From Posidoniimonas corsicana (GTDB taxonomy: Bacteria; Planctomycetota; Planctomycetia; Pirellulales; Lacipirellulaceae): DNA of 64,000 nt. Of the stretch, positions 55,958 through 64,000 are shown piece after piece (position 1 is the first letter of the stretch; every line of letters starts with the position of its first letter). The position numbers were made by a program, and so were the translations under genes. The DNA lies in assembly GCF_007859765.1 (NCBI RefSeq), contig NZ_SIHJ01000001.1, positions 1,508,067 to 1,572,066 on the forward strand, written 5' to 3'. The notes beneath the pieces are model-generated. The model was given only the letters and a program-made list of their open reading frames with translations. It did not search any database and had not been told where the DNA came from.

Positions 55958-55991
55958 CGCAGCGCGGCTCGTGAGTTTCCTGCGGGGCGCG

Positions 55992-56909
55992 CTACCGCTG
56001 CCGCCGACGCAGCAGCACGCCGGCGCCGGCCATCAGGCCGAGCAGGGCCGCGGTCGGTTCCGGCATGTGGGGGGCGCCAGTCGCGGGCAGGCCGCTGCCG
56101 CCCGAGCTGCTCCCTCCACCCCCAGGCGCGGTTGAGCCGCCGCTCGGGTCAGAGCTGTCATCGTCGGTCGACAGCAGCTCGGCGCCGTCCACCACCAGCG
56201 ATGAGACGTTGCGGATCGGCCCTGCGAAGTCCAAGTACGGGTTGGAGACCACCATGATGCTCTCCAGGATGATGAATTCGCCGTCCGGCGTGAGCGGCAC
56301 GTCGGTGTAGGCGAGGCTGCCGGGCTGGCCCACCTGGTTGCTGAGGTCGACCTTGTTGGCGCCCGTGATCGGGGCCAGGTCGGACATGTCGGTGATCTGC
56401 GCGAACGGCACAAACCCCTGGCTGTCGAGGAACGAGTTGTCGGTCAGGCTCACGAAGAAGCTGCTCGTGCCGCTGTTCGGCTGGCCCGACTGCAGCGCCA
56501 AAGCCACGGTGCCCTCGGTGTTGCTGAGCGCTTCGAAGTCGACCTGGCCGTCGCCGTCCGCGTCGACGATCACGTCGTCGTACTTCTCGATGCTGTCGAA
56601 CCCTCCAACCGGGAGCGTGCTGGGGCGGTAGTTGCCCAGGTCAAAGCCGCCCATCTGCAGCACAAACCCGTCCGGCGCCCGGTTCAGCACGGTGTCGTGG
56701 TACCGTCCGGAGCCGATGTACGCCAGGATGTTGTCCACGTGGCCCTGCAGGTCCGGGTTGTTCTCCGGGTTCAGCTCCATGTAGAAGTCGCCCACGCTGG
56801 TCAAGAACCGCACCGTTTGGGCGGAAGACTCGGCGGGCGGGAGGGCGAACGCCAGGGCAGCGACAGCGGTGGCCAGCAGGCCGGGCCACGGGGAGGAGGG
56901 TCGCAACAT
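55992..56909 (-). CDS. Exported cyclophilin-type peptidyl-prolyl isomerase with PEP-CTERM tail
   Basis: 305 residues. A signal peptide (LLATAVAALAFALPPAESSA) is followed by a cyclophilin domain (about 32-220): VRFLTSVGDFYMELNPENNP, YHDTVLNRAPDGFVLQMGGF with the catalytic Arg, and NSGTSSFFVSLTDNSFLD. A Gly/Ser-rich linker leads to the PEP-CTERM-like end MPEPTAALLGLMAGAGVLLRRRQR, so the protein should be sorted to the cell surface by an exosortase system (not in this window). Compared with cyclophilins it has long insertions containing DADGDGQVDFE, a possible calcium site. Confidence 0.87.
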   Translation of the reverse strand: MLRPSSPWPGLLATAVAALAFALPPAESSAQTVRFLTSVGDFYMELNPENNPDLQGHVDNILAYIGSGRYHDTVLNRAPDGFVLQMGGFDLGNYRPSTLPVGGFDSIEKYDDVIVDADGDGQVDFEALSNTEGTVALALQSGQPNSGTSSFFVSLTDNSFLDSQGFVPFAQITDMSDLAPITGANKVDLSNQVGQPGSLAYTDVPLTPDGEFIILESIMVVSNPYLDFAGPIRNVSSLVVDGAELLSTDDDSSDPSGGSTAPGGGGSSSGGSGLPATGAPHMPEPTAALLGLMAGAGVLLRRRQR

Positions 56910-57071
56910 GCAGGTCTGCTCGGTAGTCTGAGGTGCTTACGCAGTTGAGGGTTCGGTGAACCTTCATAGTAATTGCCGCCCCCGGATCGTGCGCGTATTC
57001 GCACAGATTTCGCTATTCGGGCAGCCGCTACAACCGCTCCCCACCGCCCCCTCCGCCCCAGAAACCCGCCC

Positions 57072-59270
57072 ATGCCGCTGCCGCTCGCCGCCACCACCGC
57101 GTTCGGCGTCGAGGCGGTCGTGCGCCGGGAACTGGAGGCCCTCGGCTACCCGGCCAAGATCACCGCGCCGGGCCGCGTCGCGTTCGAGGGCGACCCGCAG
57201 GCCATCGCCCAGGCCAACCTGTGGCTCCGCGCAGGGGAGCGGGTGGTCGTCGAGCTGGCCAGCTTCCCGGCGACCGACTTCGGCCAATTGTTCGACGGCG
57301 TTGCCGCCCTCGACTGGGCCGCCTGGATCCCGCCCGACGGCGAGTTCCCCGTCCGCGGGCGGTCGCGCGGGTCGCAGCTCTCCAGCGTGCCGGCGTGCCA
57401 GAAGATCGTGAAGAAGGCCATCGTCGAGCGGCTCCGCCAGCAGCACGGCGTGCAGGAACTGCCGGAGACCGCCGGACTATACGGCGTTGAGGTCGCGCTG
57501 GTGGACGACGTCGCGACTCTGACGCTCGACACCACAGGCGTGGGGCTGCACAAGCGGGGCTATCGACCGGTTACCTCGTCGGCGCCGCTCCGCGAGACGC
57601 TCGCCGCCGCCATCGTGCAGCTCAGCTACTGGCGCAACGGCCGCCCGCTGCTCGACCCCTTCTGCGGCGCCGGCACGCTGGCCATCGAAGCCGCGATGAT
57701 CGGCCGCCAGATCGCGCCCGGCCTGCGGCGGGTGTTCGCGGCCGAGGACTGGCCGGCCGTCCCCGCCGACGTGTGGCAGGCCGCCCGCGAGCAGGCCCAG
57801 CAGCGGATGCTGCCGGCCCTCGACGAGCGGATCCTGGCCACCGACGCCGACGACCAGGTGCTGGTCACCGCGCGCAGGTCCGCCGAGCGGGCCGGAGTGC
57901 TGGAGGACATCCACTTCCAGCAGCGCGCGTTCGCCGACACGCTCAGCAAGCGCGAGTACGGCTGCCTGATCACCAACCCGCCGTACGGCGAGCGTCTGGG
58001 CGAGCAGCGCGAGATCGAGGAGCTGTACCAGGCGATGCCGCTGGTGCTGCGGCGGCTGCCGACCTGGTCGCACTACGTGCTGACCTCGCGGCTCGACTTC
58101 GAGCAGCTCGTCGGGCAGACCGCCGACAAACGCCGCAAGCTGTACAACGGCCGGCTGGAGTGCACGCTGTTCCAGTACCAGGGCCCGAAGCCTCCGAAGG
58201 GGGAAGGGGGAGGGCGGAAGCAGGGCGCCGAACCAGCGTCGGCCGCCAAGACGTCAGTAGTCGAACCCGCTCCCAAGGCCTCGGTTGATGCACCCCAGCG
58301 CGCGTTCGGCGGCCTCAAGCCCGAGGCGGCCCGCCAGGCGGAGGAGTTCAGCAACCGCCTGAAGAAGCTCGCGCGTCACCTGCGGAAGTGGCCGACCAAG
58401 CGGGGGATCACGTGCTATCGGATCTACGATCGCGACATCCCCGAGGCGCCGTTCGCCATCGACCGCTACGACGACGCGCTGCACATCGCCGAGTACGAGC
58501 GGCCGCACGACCGCACGCCGGCCGAGCACGCCGACTGGCTGGACCACATGGTCCGCACCGCGGCCGACGCGCTCGAGACGCCCCGCGAGCTGGTGTTCGT
58601 CAAACGCCGCTTCCGCCAGCGGGGCGAAACCCAGTACCAGCGGGTCGCCGAACAGCAGGCGGTCCGCCTGGTGAAGGAGGCGGGCCTCACCTTCCGAGTG
58701 AACCTGTCGGACTACGTCGACACCGGGCTGTTCCTGGACCACCGCGTCACCCGCGGCCGCTTCCGCGACGAGGCCGAGGGCAAGCGGGTGCTGAACTTGT
58801 TCGCCTACACCGGCGCGTTCAGCGTCTACGCGCTGGCCGGCGGCGCCGAGCGGGTCACCACGGTCGACCTCTCGCCCACCTACCTCGACTGGGCCCGCGA
58901 CAACGTGCGGCTCAACAAGCTGGACGCGTCTCGGTGCGACTTCGTGGAGGGCGACAGCCAGGAGTTCGTCGAGTCGCTCCCCGCCGAGCCGCTGTTCGAC
59001 CTGGCAATCGTCGACCCGCCGACCTTCAGCAACACCAAACGGGGCGCCGACGACTGGGACGTGCAGCAGCACGCCGCGCCGCTCTTGGTCGAAGTGGCCA
59101 AACGGATGCCGCCCGGCGGGGTGATCTACTTCTCCACGAACTCGCGCCGCTTCAAGCTGGACGAGGACCAGCTGTCCGGGCTAGCCATCCGTGAAATTAG
59201 TCGGCAGACGGTCCCCGAAGACTTCCGCAACAAACGCATCCACCGCTGCTGGCGGATGGTGAAGGAGTAG
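57072..59270 (+). CDS. rlmL: Bifunctional 23S rRNA methyltransferase RlmKL
   Basis: 732 residues, the length of the fused RlmK/RlmL. The N-terminal THUMP region is followed by the RlmL N2-guanine methyltransferase: DPFCGAGTLAIEAA and the NPPYGERLG catalytic motif. The C-terminal RlmK half contains VLNLFAYTGAFSVYAL (SAM site) and DPPTFSNTKR. Between them is a Lys/Pro-rich linker (about 375-420) that is longer than in E. coli. It should methylate 23S rRNA at G2445 (N2) and G2069 (N7), E. coli numbering. ATG 57072 agrees with family N-termini; the longer frame is rejected. The MITE-like element follows 13 nt after the stop. Confidence 0.94.
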   Translation: MPLPLAATTAFGVEAVVRRELEALGYPAKITAPGRVAFEGDPQAIAQANLWLRAGERVVVELASFPATDFGQLFDGVAALDWAAWIPPDGEFPVRGRSRGSQLSSVPACQKIVKKAIVERLRQQHGVQELPETAGLYGVEVALVDDVATLTLDTTGVGLHKRGYRPVTSSAPLRETLAAAIVQLSYWRNGRPLLDPFCGAGTLAIEAAMIGRQIAPGLRRVFAAEDWPAVPADVWQAAREQAQQRMLPALDERILATDADDQVLVTARRSAERAGVLEDIHFQQRAFADTLSKREYGCLITNPPYGERLGEQREIEELYQAMPLVLRRLPTWSHYVLTSRLDFEQLVGQTADKRRKLYNGRLECTLFQYQGPKPPKGEGGGRKQGAEPASAAKTSVVEPAPKASVDAPQRAFGGLKPEAARQAEEFSNRLKKLARHLRKWPTKRGITCYRIYDRDIPEAPFAIDRYDDALHIAEYERPHDRTPAEHADWLDHMVRTAADALETPRELVFVKRRFRQRGETQYQRVAEQQAVRLVKEAGLTFRVNLSDYVDTGLFLDHRVTRGRFRDEAEGKRVLNLFAYTGAFSVYALAGGAERVTTVDLSPTYLDWARDNVRLNKLDASRCDFVEGDSQEFVESLPAEPLFDLAIVDPPTFSNTKRGADDWDVQQHAAPLLVEVAKRMPPGGVIYFSTNSRRFKLDEDQLSGLAIREISRQTVPEDFRNKRIHRCWRMVKE

Positions 59271-59283
59271 ACGGTCGTCTAGG

Positions 59284-59571
59284 TAGCCGGCGAGCTACGC
59301 CTCGGCGGTGTTCATCTTGGCCAACCACCAAGGCACAAAGCCACGAAGGGGTGGCGCCAACCGGGCAAACAGCTCTTTGTGCTCTTTGTGACCTTGGTGG
59401 TGAAAAGAATCCCGTTGCATTAAGCAAGGCCTCGCGGATCCGATTTGATGCACCACGACGGTCACAAAGGGCACAAAGCCATTGCCCCGCGATGATTCGC
59501 GAGGCAAGCAATCCTTTGTGCTCTTCGTGGTGAATCCTCCCTGAATCCGCCGAGGCGTAGCTCGCCGGCTA
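59284..59571. mobile_element. MITE-like element with perfect 25-bp terminal inverted repeats
   Basis: The ends 59284-59308 (begins TAGCCGGCGAGCTACG) and 59547-59571 (ends CGTAGCTCGCCGGCTA) are exact reverse complements over 25 bp. The outermost TA at both ends is compatible with a TA target duplication, as for Tc1/mariner/IS630-type MITEs, with 23-bp repeats inside. The 288-bp element has no gene. Inside are several copies of CACAAAG/CTTTGTG in both orientations (for example ACCACCAAGGCACAAAG against CTTTGTGACCTTGGTGGT), and GCCTCGCG against CGCGAGGC, so it can form a large cruciform. It lies between convergent rlmL and nadE and ends 2 nt from the nadE stop. Confidence 0.82.
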
Positions 59572-59572
59572 T

Positions 59573-61567
59573 TCACTTGTTGCTGAGCAGCATTTCCAGC
59601 TCGGCCAGCTCTTTCTCGTAGCCGCTGGAGAGCAGCGGGAAGCGGCACCACGATTTGGGATCAAGATTCTCGTCGTCCAGGTGGAAGCTGGGCGCGTAGC
59701 GTTCGCGCTTCCACTGATTGCGGCTCCAGAGCTGGAAGAAGCGGATCACCCAGCGGCCCACCTGCGTGCGGTCGTGCTCGGGGAACTGCGCGGCGACCGC
59801 GCGGAACGCCTCCAGCGGCAGGCGTTTGTCCCGCATGGCCGAGCGCTCGATTGCGTCGAGCACCGGGTAGGGCATCAGGTCGCCCTCGTCGGTCTGGTCC
59901 TGATCGGCGGGGCGGAGCTCGGCGGTCGGCTCCAGGCCGTTGACCGCTTTCAGATACGGCTGCGGTCCCACCCCGTGCGGGCCGACCTGCTCCATCCACT
60001 GCAGCCACCGCCGCAGGAACGCCTTGTCGATGCCGGCCACCGGCGAGAGCCCGCCGCAGGTGTCGCCGTCCATGGTGGCATAGCCCACGGCCGCCTCGCT
60101 GCGGTTGCTGGTCGCCAGCAGTAGCGCGCCGCGGAGGTTGGCCAGCATCCACACCGCCGGCCCGCGGGCGCGGGCCTGGATGTTCTGCAGCGCGATGTCG
60201 TCCTGTTCCCACGTGAGCTCCCGGCCGACCGACTTGCTGACCGTGCTGACGTAGCCTTTGACGAGCTCGTCGACGCTCCAGTCGAGGAACGCAGCGCCGA
60301 CGCCCTCGGCCACCGCCCGGGCCGAGTTGAGGGTCTCGTCGCTGGAGTTCTCCGTCGCCTGGTAGACGCACGCCAGCAGCCCGGCGACCAGCTGTTCGAC
60401 GCTGGCCGACTCGTCCAGTCCCGCGGCGGCGGCGACACTTTGGATCCGCTCGAGCACCTCCGGCATGCCGAGCTCATCGACGGCCAGGCGGGCCATCATC
60501 GCCGACAGCACGGCCACGGCGGACGAGTCGGCGCCGCCGCTCAGCGACACCACAAACCCGTTCGCGCGGCTCTTACGCAGGTAGTCGAATAGCGCCAGCG
60601 AAACCGCGCGGGTAAACTCCTCCTCCTTGTGGTCGGGGCCGGCCTCCCAGTTGGTGGGGGGCGCACAGTGCTCGTCGGGCGCGTCGGCGCCCGGATCAGG
60701 CCACGCAAAAGACCACTGCACCAGCCCGTCGGGCGGCAGGGGCCGCGTCACGCCCGCGTCGAACGACTGCGCCCGACTCCGCCGCACCGCGTCGATGTCC
60801 ACGACCGCGGTGGTTAGCACGTAGTCGGCGAACGACAGCCGCGGCCCGCTGGCGACAATCTTGCCGCCGCTGGCGATGATCGTGTCGCCGTCGTACACGG
60901 AGCGTCCCGACTCGTTGCCCAGCAGGTTGCAGTGCACGTAGCTGACGCACTGCGCCCGCGAGCCCTCGATCACGATCCGCTGGCGGGTCTGCTGCTTGCC
61001 GAACGCGAAGTGGCTGGCGCTGGGGTTGAGGATGATGTCCGCGCCGCGCTGGGCCAGGCCCGGCCCGGAACGGTCGGCCACCCACGCGTCGCGGCAGATC
61101 TCGAAGCCGACCCGCACGCCGCCCAGGTCGAACAGCAGGTCGCCGATCGGGTCGCCCAGCATGCTGACCACTCCGGGCGTCCAGCGGCGGAACCAGCGGG
61201 ACTCGTAGTGGATGCCGTCGGTCGCGAGGAACTGCTTGCAGACGATGCCCGCCAGCTCGCCGTCCACCAGCAGAGCGCACGCGTTGTAGAGGGCCGAGTC
61301 GTAGAACACCGGCAGCCCGACCGCCACGGCCATCCCCTCGGTGGCCGGGCGCAGCGCGAGCATGTTCTCGTAGGCGGCCTGCTGCACGCCGGTGCTGAAG
61401 AACATGTCCTCGCAGCCGTAGCCGCTGACGCACAGCTCCGGCAGGCAGAGCAGCCCGACGCCGCTCTGGCGGGCGTCGGCGATGACGGCCTCGATCCGGC
61501 GGCGGTTGCCGTCCCAGTCCATGGGCGTCTGGTTGACCGACGCGGATCCCAGGCGGATGAGTTTCAC
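59573..61567 (-). CDS. nadE: Glutamine-dependent NAD+ synthase
   Basis: 664 residues. The N-terminal nitrilase-type glutaminase domain has the triad Glu44 (LPELCVSGY), Lys111 (IVCKQFLA) and Cys158 (FEICRDAW). The C-terminal synthetase domain has the ATP pyrophosphatase loop SLSGGADSSAVAVL and ATSNRSEAAVGYATMDGDTCGG. It converts deamido-NAD+ to NAD+ using glutamine and ATP. The stop codon at 59573-59575 is adjacent to the MITE-like element, which therefore may act as its 3' end. Next upstream on the strand is dcd. Confidence 0.95.
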   Translation of the reverse strand: MKLIRLGSASVNQTPMDWDGNRRRIEAVIADARQSGVGLLCLPELCVSGYGCEDMFFSTGVQQAAYENMLALRPATEGMAVAVGLPVFYDSALYNACALLVDGELAGIVCKQFLATDGIHYESRWFRRWTPGVVSMLGDPIGDLLFDLGGVRVGFEICRDAWVADRSGPGLAQRGADIILNPSASHFAFGKQQTRQRIVIEGSRAQCVSYVHCNLLGNESGRSVYDGDTIIASGGKIVASGPRLSFADYVLTTAVVDIDAVRRSRAQSFDAGVTRPLPPDGLVQWSFAWPDPGADAPDEHCAPPTNWEAGPDHKEEEFTRAVSLALFDYLRKSRANGFVVSLSGGADSSAVAVLSAMMARLAVDELGMPEVLERIQSVAAAAGLDESASVEQLVAGLLACVYQATENSSDETLNSARAVAEGVGAAFLDWSVDELVKGYVSTVSKSVGRELTWEQDDIALQNIQARARGPAVWMLANLRGALLLATSNRSEAAVGYATMDGDTCGGLSPVAGIDKAFLRRWLQWMEQVGPHGVGPQPYLKAVNGLEPTAELRPADQDQTDEGDLMPYPVLDAIERSAMRDKRLPLEAFRAVAAQFPEHDRTQVGRWVIRFFQLWSRNQWKRERYAPSFHLDDENLDPKSWCRFPLLSSGYEKELAELEMLLSNK

Positions 61568-61612
61568 GGCGCAGTAGTCCCTAGGGGCAAAAAGAGCGGC
61601 GGCCCGGCCGCG

Positions 61613-62170
61613 CTACTTGTTGTCGAACTGCAGCGGCAGCTGCGGGTCGTGGGCGTGGCCGAACTCTTGGAAGAGCTTGCTCGGCTGGATGTCGCGGTTG
61701 TGCTGGTACTTGCTGGCGTACTCGCTCACCTCGCCGGTCAGCTCGTGGTAGAAGATCTGGCAGATCGGCACGCCGGGGTAGATCCGCACCGGCTGGATGC
61801 AAGAGATCTCGAGCGTCCAGTAGCCGGAGAAGCCGGCGTCGCCGAAGCCGGCGGTCACGTGCACAAACATGCCGAGCCGCCCGATCGACGAGCGGCCCTC
61901 GATCTGCGGCACCAGGTTGTGCGTGGTGGTCTTCTCGACCGTGCGGCCCAGGTACAGGTGGTTGGGGCTGATCACCAGCCCATCGGACGGGATCTCGATC
62001 CGCCGGACGCGGTTCTCTTTGGCCATGTCCAGCACGACCTCTTCGTACACAATCAGCTCGTTGTGCAGGCAGAGGTTGTAGCTGTTGGGGTTGAGGTTGG
62101 CCTCGTCGTACGGCTCGATCTGGATCTCGCCGTCGAGCCGCCGACGGATTTCGTTGCCTGAGAGGATCAT
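61613..62170 (-). CDS. dcd: dCTP deaminase
   Basis: 185 residues from ATG 62170 (MILSGNEIRRRL). The family motifs are present: IEGRSSIGRLGMFVHVTAGFGDAGFSG with the Arg/Ser nucleotide-binding region, and YWTLEIS with the catalytic Glu. It deaminates dCTP to dUTP; bifunctional members also hydrolyse dUTP, which cannot be settled here. It is 53 nt downstream of nth on the same strand and 45 nt from nadE, so nth-dcd-nadE may form one transcript. Confidence 0.93.
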   Translation of the reverse strand: MILSGNEIRRRLDGEIQIEPYDEANLNPNSYNLCLHNELIVYEEVVLDMAKENRVRRIEIPSDGLVISPNHLYLGRTVEKTTTHNLVPQIEGRSSIGRLGMFVHVTAGFGDAGFSGYWTLEISCIQPVRIYPGVPICQIFYHELTGEVSEYASKYQHNRDIQPSKLFQEFGHAHDPQLPLQFDNK

Positions 62171-62223
62171 GGGGGGCCGGGTGCTGTGGGCGGGGCGCGT
62201 TCCGCGCGACTCGCTGGGCTGCG

Positions 62224-62916
62224 CTACACGCCGATCTGGGGGCAGAACTTGTTCATCGAGCACGCTCCGCAGTCGGGCTTCCTTGCGTTGCAGACCGCCC
62301 GCCCATGATGGATCATGCGGTGCGAAAAGTCGATCCACTCTTTCTTGGGCAGCAGCTCCATGAGGTCGTTCTCGACTTTGACCGCGTCCTTCTGAACGGT
62401 CAGGCCGAGTCTGCGGCTCAGCCGCCCGACGTGCGTGTCGACGACCACGCCGGTCGGGATGCCGTAGGCGGTCCCCAGCACAACGTTGGCCGTCTTGCGG
62501 CCAACCCCCGCCAGACCAACCAAAGTGTCCAGATCCTCGGGCACCTGGCCGTCGAACTTCTCGACCAGCTCAGCGGAGCACGCCTTGACGTTCTTCGCCT
62601 TGTTGCGGAAGAAGCCGGTGCTCTGCACGGCCTTCTCGAGCTTTGCGATCGACATCTTGGCGATCGCGTGGGCGTCGGGGTGCGTGGCGAACAGCTTCTC
62701 GGTGACCATGTTGACCCGCTCGTCGGTGCACTGGGCCGACAGGATGGTCGCGATTAACAGCTGGAACGGGGTCTCATGGACCAGGGCGCAGGGCGCTTCT
62801 GGGTAGTCCGCCTTGAGCCGCCGCACGACCCGTTTGGCCTGAGATTTCCGTTCCTCGGCAGGGAGCTCCGGCGTCTTGGACGCGGCTGGCTTGGCGGCGG
62901 TCTTCTTCTTGGCCAT
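62224..62916 (-). CDS. nth: Endonuclease III
   Basis: 230 residues from ATG 62916 (MAKKKTAAKPAASK). The helix-hairpin-helix and catalytic Lys are in LVGLAGVGRKTANVVLG, the catalytic Asp in VVDTHVGRLSRRLGL, and the [4Fe-4S] cysteines in CNARKPDCGACSMNKFC (C-x6-C-x2-C-x5-C). It excises oxidised pyrimidines in base excision repair. The N-terminus has a Lys/Ala-rich extension of about 25 residues, similar in composition to the topA tail in this window. Confidence 0.96.
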   Translation of the reverse strand: MAKKKTAAKPAASKTPELPAEERKSQAKRVVRRLKADYPEAPCALVHETPFQLLIATILSAQCTDERVNMVTEKLFATHPDAHAIAKMSIAKLEKAVQSTGFFRNKAKNVKACSAELVEKFDGQVPEDLDTLVGLAGVGRKTANVVLGTAYGIPTGVVVDTHVGRLSRRLGLTVQKDAVKVENDLMELLPKKEWIDFSHRMIHHGRAVCNARKPDCGACSMNKFCPQIGV

Positions 62917-63106
62917 GCGGCGGGCTTCGGGATGGGGGCGGCCGGGGAAAGGCCTCATTTTGGGGGGCCGGCGACCGGTGTCAACGCCCGGGACAGGCCC
63001 GTAGCGGGGCGACGGCGGCTTGATCTAAGTGCTTCGCACAATTAGTTTTGAGTGTTGACTCAAGCTTCGGATTTCCTTTCTGTCCAACCCTCAGCCGACC
63101 GCGACG

Positions 63107-63790
63107 ATGAGCGCCTGGATGCCCGCCGACCCGCCGTTCGACCCAGAGACTTTCTCGGGGGTGGGTCGGCTGTTCCCGCTGCCGCAGGTCGCCGCGTTCC
63201 CGCATGTCGTGACGCCGCTGCACGTGTTCGAGGAACGCTACGTGGCGCTCACCGCCGAGGCCCTCGCCAGCGACAAGCTGATCACGATGGCCGTGCTGGA
63301 GCCCGGCTGGGAGCATGACTACGCGGGCCGGCCGCCGCTGTCGGAGGTTGGCTGCCTGGGCAAGGTGATCTCGCACCACAAGACGTCCGAGGGACGCTAC
63401 AACCTGCTGCTGCTTGGCCTGCGGCGGGTCCGACTGGCCGAGGAGCTGGAGCCGCCCCTGGCATACCGCCGGTCGCGGATAGAATTGATTGAGGAGCGGG
63501 AGCCGAACCAGGACCCGCACCCGGAGACGCTGCGGGAGCAGCTGGTCGGCCTGCTGCGTGACCGGCTGGCGTCCAGCGGCGCCGCCGAAGAGCTGACGCA
63601 CGCCCTGTCGGCGACAGCCGCGCTGGGCGCCGTGGCGGACCTAGCGGCGCACAGCCTGCCGATCTCGCCAGAGCTGAAGCTGCGGCTGCTGGGCGAAGGC
63701 GACGCCGTGACGCGGTGCCGGCTGCTGGTGGCGGCGATCGACGCGCCCGAGCCCGGCGACGCGTTCCCGCCCCGTTTCAGCAGCAACTAA
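63107..63790 (+). CDS. Stand-alone LON N-terminal substrate-binding domain protein
   Basis: 227 residues from ATG 63107. The LON-N (PUA-like) domain begins RLFPLPQVAAFPHVVTPLHVFEERYVALTAEAL, and GCLGKVISHHKTSEGRYNLLLLGLRRVRL is the typical central strand pattern. There is no ATPase or protease domain. Such proteins are common and of unknown function; they may bind degradation substrates. The C-terminal 90 residues are helical. Together with the exported Lon-like protease near 6 kb, the window holds two separate parts of Lon architecture, but they are 56 kb apart. Confidence 0.87.
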   Translation: MSAWMPADPPFDPETFSGVGRLFPLPQVAAFPHVVTPLHVFEERYVALTAEALASDKLITMAVLEPGWEHDYAGRPPLSEVGCLGKVISHHKTSEGRYNLLLLGLRRVRLAEELEPPLAYRRSRIELIEEREPNQDPHPETLREQLVGLLRDRLASSGAAEELTHALSATAALGAVADLAAHSLPISPELKLRLLGEGDAVTRCRLLVAAIDAPEPGDAFPPRFSSN

Positions 63791-63867
63791 TCGACCCCAA
63801 CCGGCGGCGTTGGAACGCGGCCGGACCGCTTGAGTGCTTTCGAACCGACTTCTCCCACGAGCTGACT

Positions 63868-64000
63868 GTGCCCTCCCGAACCGACAACGGCGCCATGAAA
63901 GACCACCTGCAAGAGTTACCCGAACCGGCGTGCTGCGGCGCCGAGGACGCCCCGGCCGACAGCCAGGGCGTCGACATGCCGCGGCTGCAGAACGCCGTCC
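63868..64000 (+). CDS. Unidentified gene, 5' part, cut by window end
   Basis: An open frame continues to the last base. GTG 63868 (PSRTDNGAMKDHLQELPEPACCG) and ATG 63895 (MKDHLQELPEPACCGAEDAP) are both possible starts; the latter is in frame. The roughly 40 residues seen contain a CC pair and are Ala/Asp/Glu-rich; no family was recognised. It starts 77 nt after the LON-N gene stop on the same strand, so it may be in its operon. Confidence 0.5.
   Translation, partial: MPSRTDNGAMKDHLQELPEPACCGAEDAPADSQGVDMPRLQNAV

Overview
The window reads as one continuous stretch of a GC-rich (mid-60s percent by eye) planctomycete chromosome, most likely of the order Pirellulales and perhaps the family Lacipirellulaceae. 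This rests on family content: a secreted sulfatase, a TAT-exported Gfo/Idh/MocA oxidoreductase, a DUF1559 pseudopilin-like protein, a planctomycete-type membrane Ser/Thr kinase, an N-terminal LExRxL-type motif, a PEP-CTERM-like tail, twin DUF1593 proteins and a secretin-N repeat protein. No rRNA, tRNA, CRISPR array, prophage or intact transposase was seen. Most genes are single or in short runs that switch strand often.

Layout. 0-5 kb: the end of a FabZ-like dehydratase, a transporter-sulfatase pair and a Gfo/Idh/MocA oxidoreductase with a strong terminator. 5-17 kb: a secreted Lon-like protease, fabI, a Ser/Thr kinase, an OleA-like thiolase divergent from a CPBP intramembrane protease, a class I glutamine amidotransferase-like protein that lacks its cysteine, an acyl-CoA-ligase-like enzyme, a DJ-1/PfpI protein and a hotdog thioesterase. 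17-22 kb: ACT, zinc-ribbon membrane and HD proteins, a His/Asp-rich pseudopilin-like protein beside a Cys-rich exported protein, and two small regulatory-looking proteins. 22-34 kb: a degenerate RNase H-fold protein overlapping glgB, a PpiD/SurA-like chaperone, topA, a secreted beta-helix protein, acpS and a cystathionine gamma-synthase-like enzyme.

34-50 kb: tandem DUF1593 hydrolases, an exported Hcp-like protein, a glycine-zipper lipoprotein, a large secretin-N protein facing an RGG/EF-hand protein, a CinA-like protein, an AAA ATPase, an HDOD protein, purU, and a TPR/DUF2089 operon with a recognisable promoter. 50-64 kb: a 1491-residue surface protein with a beta-barrel-like N-terminus and a repeat-rich passenger, a multi-zinc-ribbon protein with a DksA-type finger, a PEP-CTERM cyclophilin, rlmKL, a MITE-like element with perfect 25-bp terminal inverted repeats, nadE, dcd, nth, a LON-N protein and a gene cut by the window end.

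The strongest unexplained signal is a dispersed intergenic repeat present three times (15234-15491, 33791-34090, 48521-48779). Each copy has two hairpins built on TTTTGTCC/GGACAAAA, separated by a core of about 80 nt, and followed after 65-109 nt by an ungapped 27-bp block ending in GTGGCCGGTTTC. All three copies have the same internal orientation. A second theme is acyl-chain chemistry (FabZ, FabI, OleA-like, acyl ligase, thioesterase, AcpS), although these genes do not form one operon. A third is a set of proteins that keep a fold but have lost key catalytic residues.
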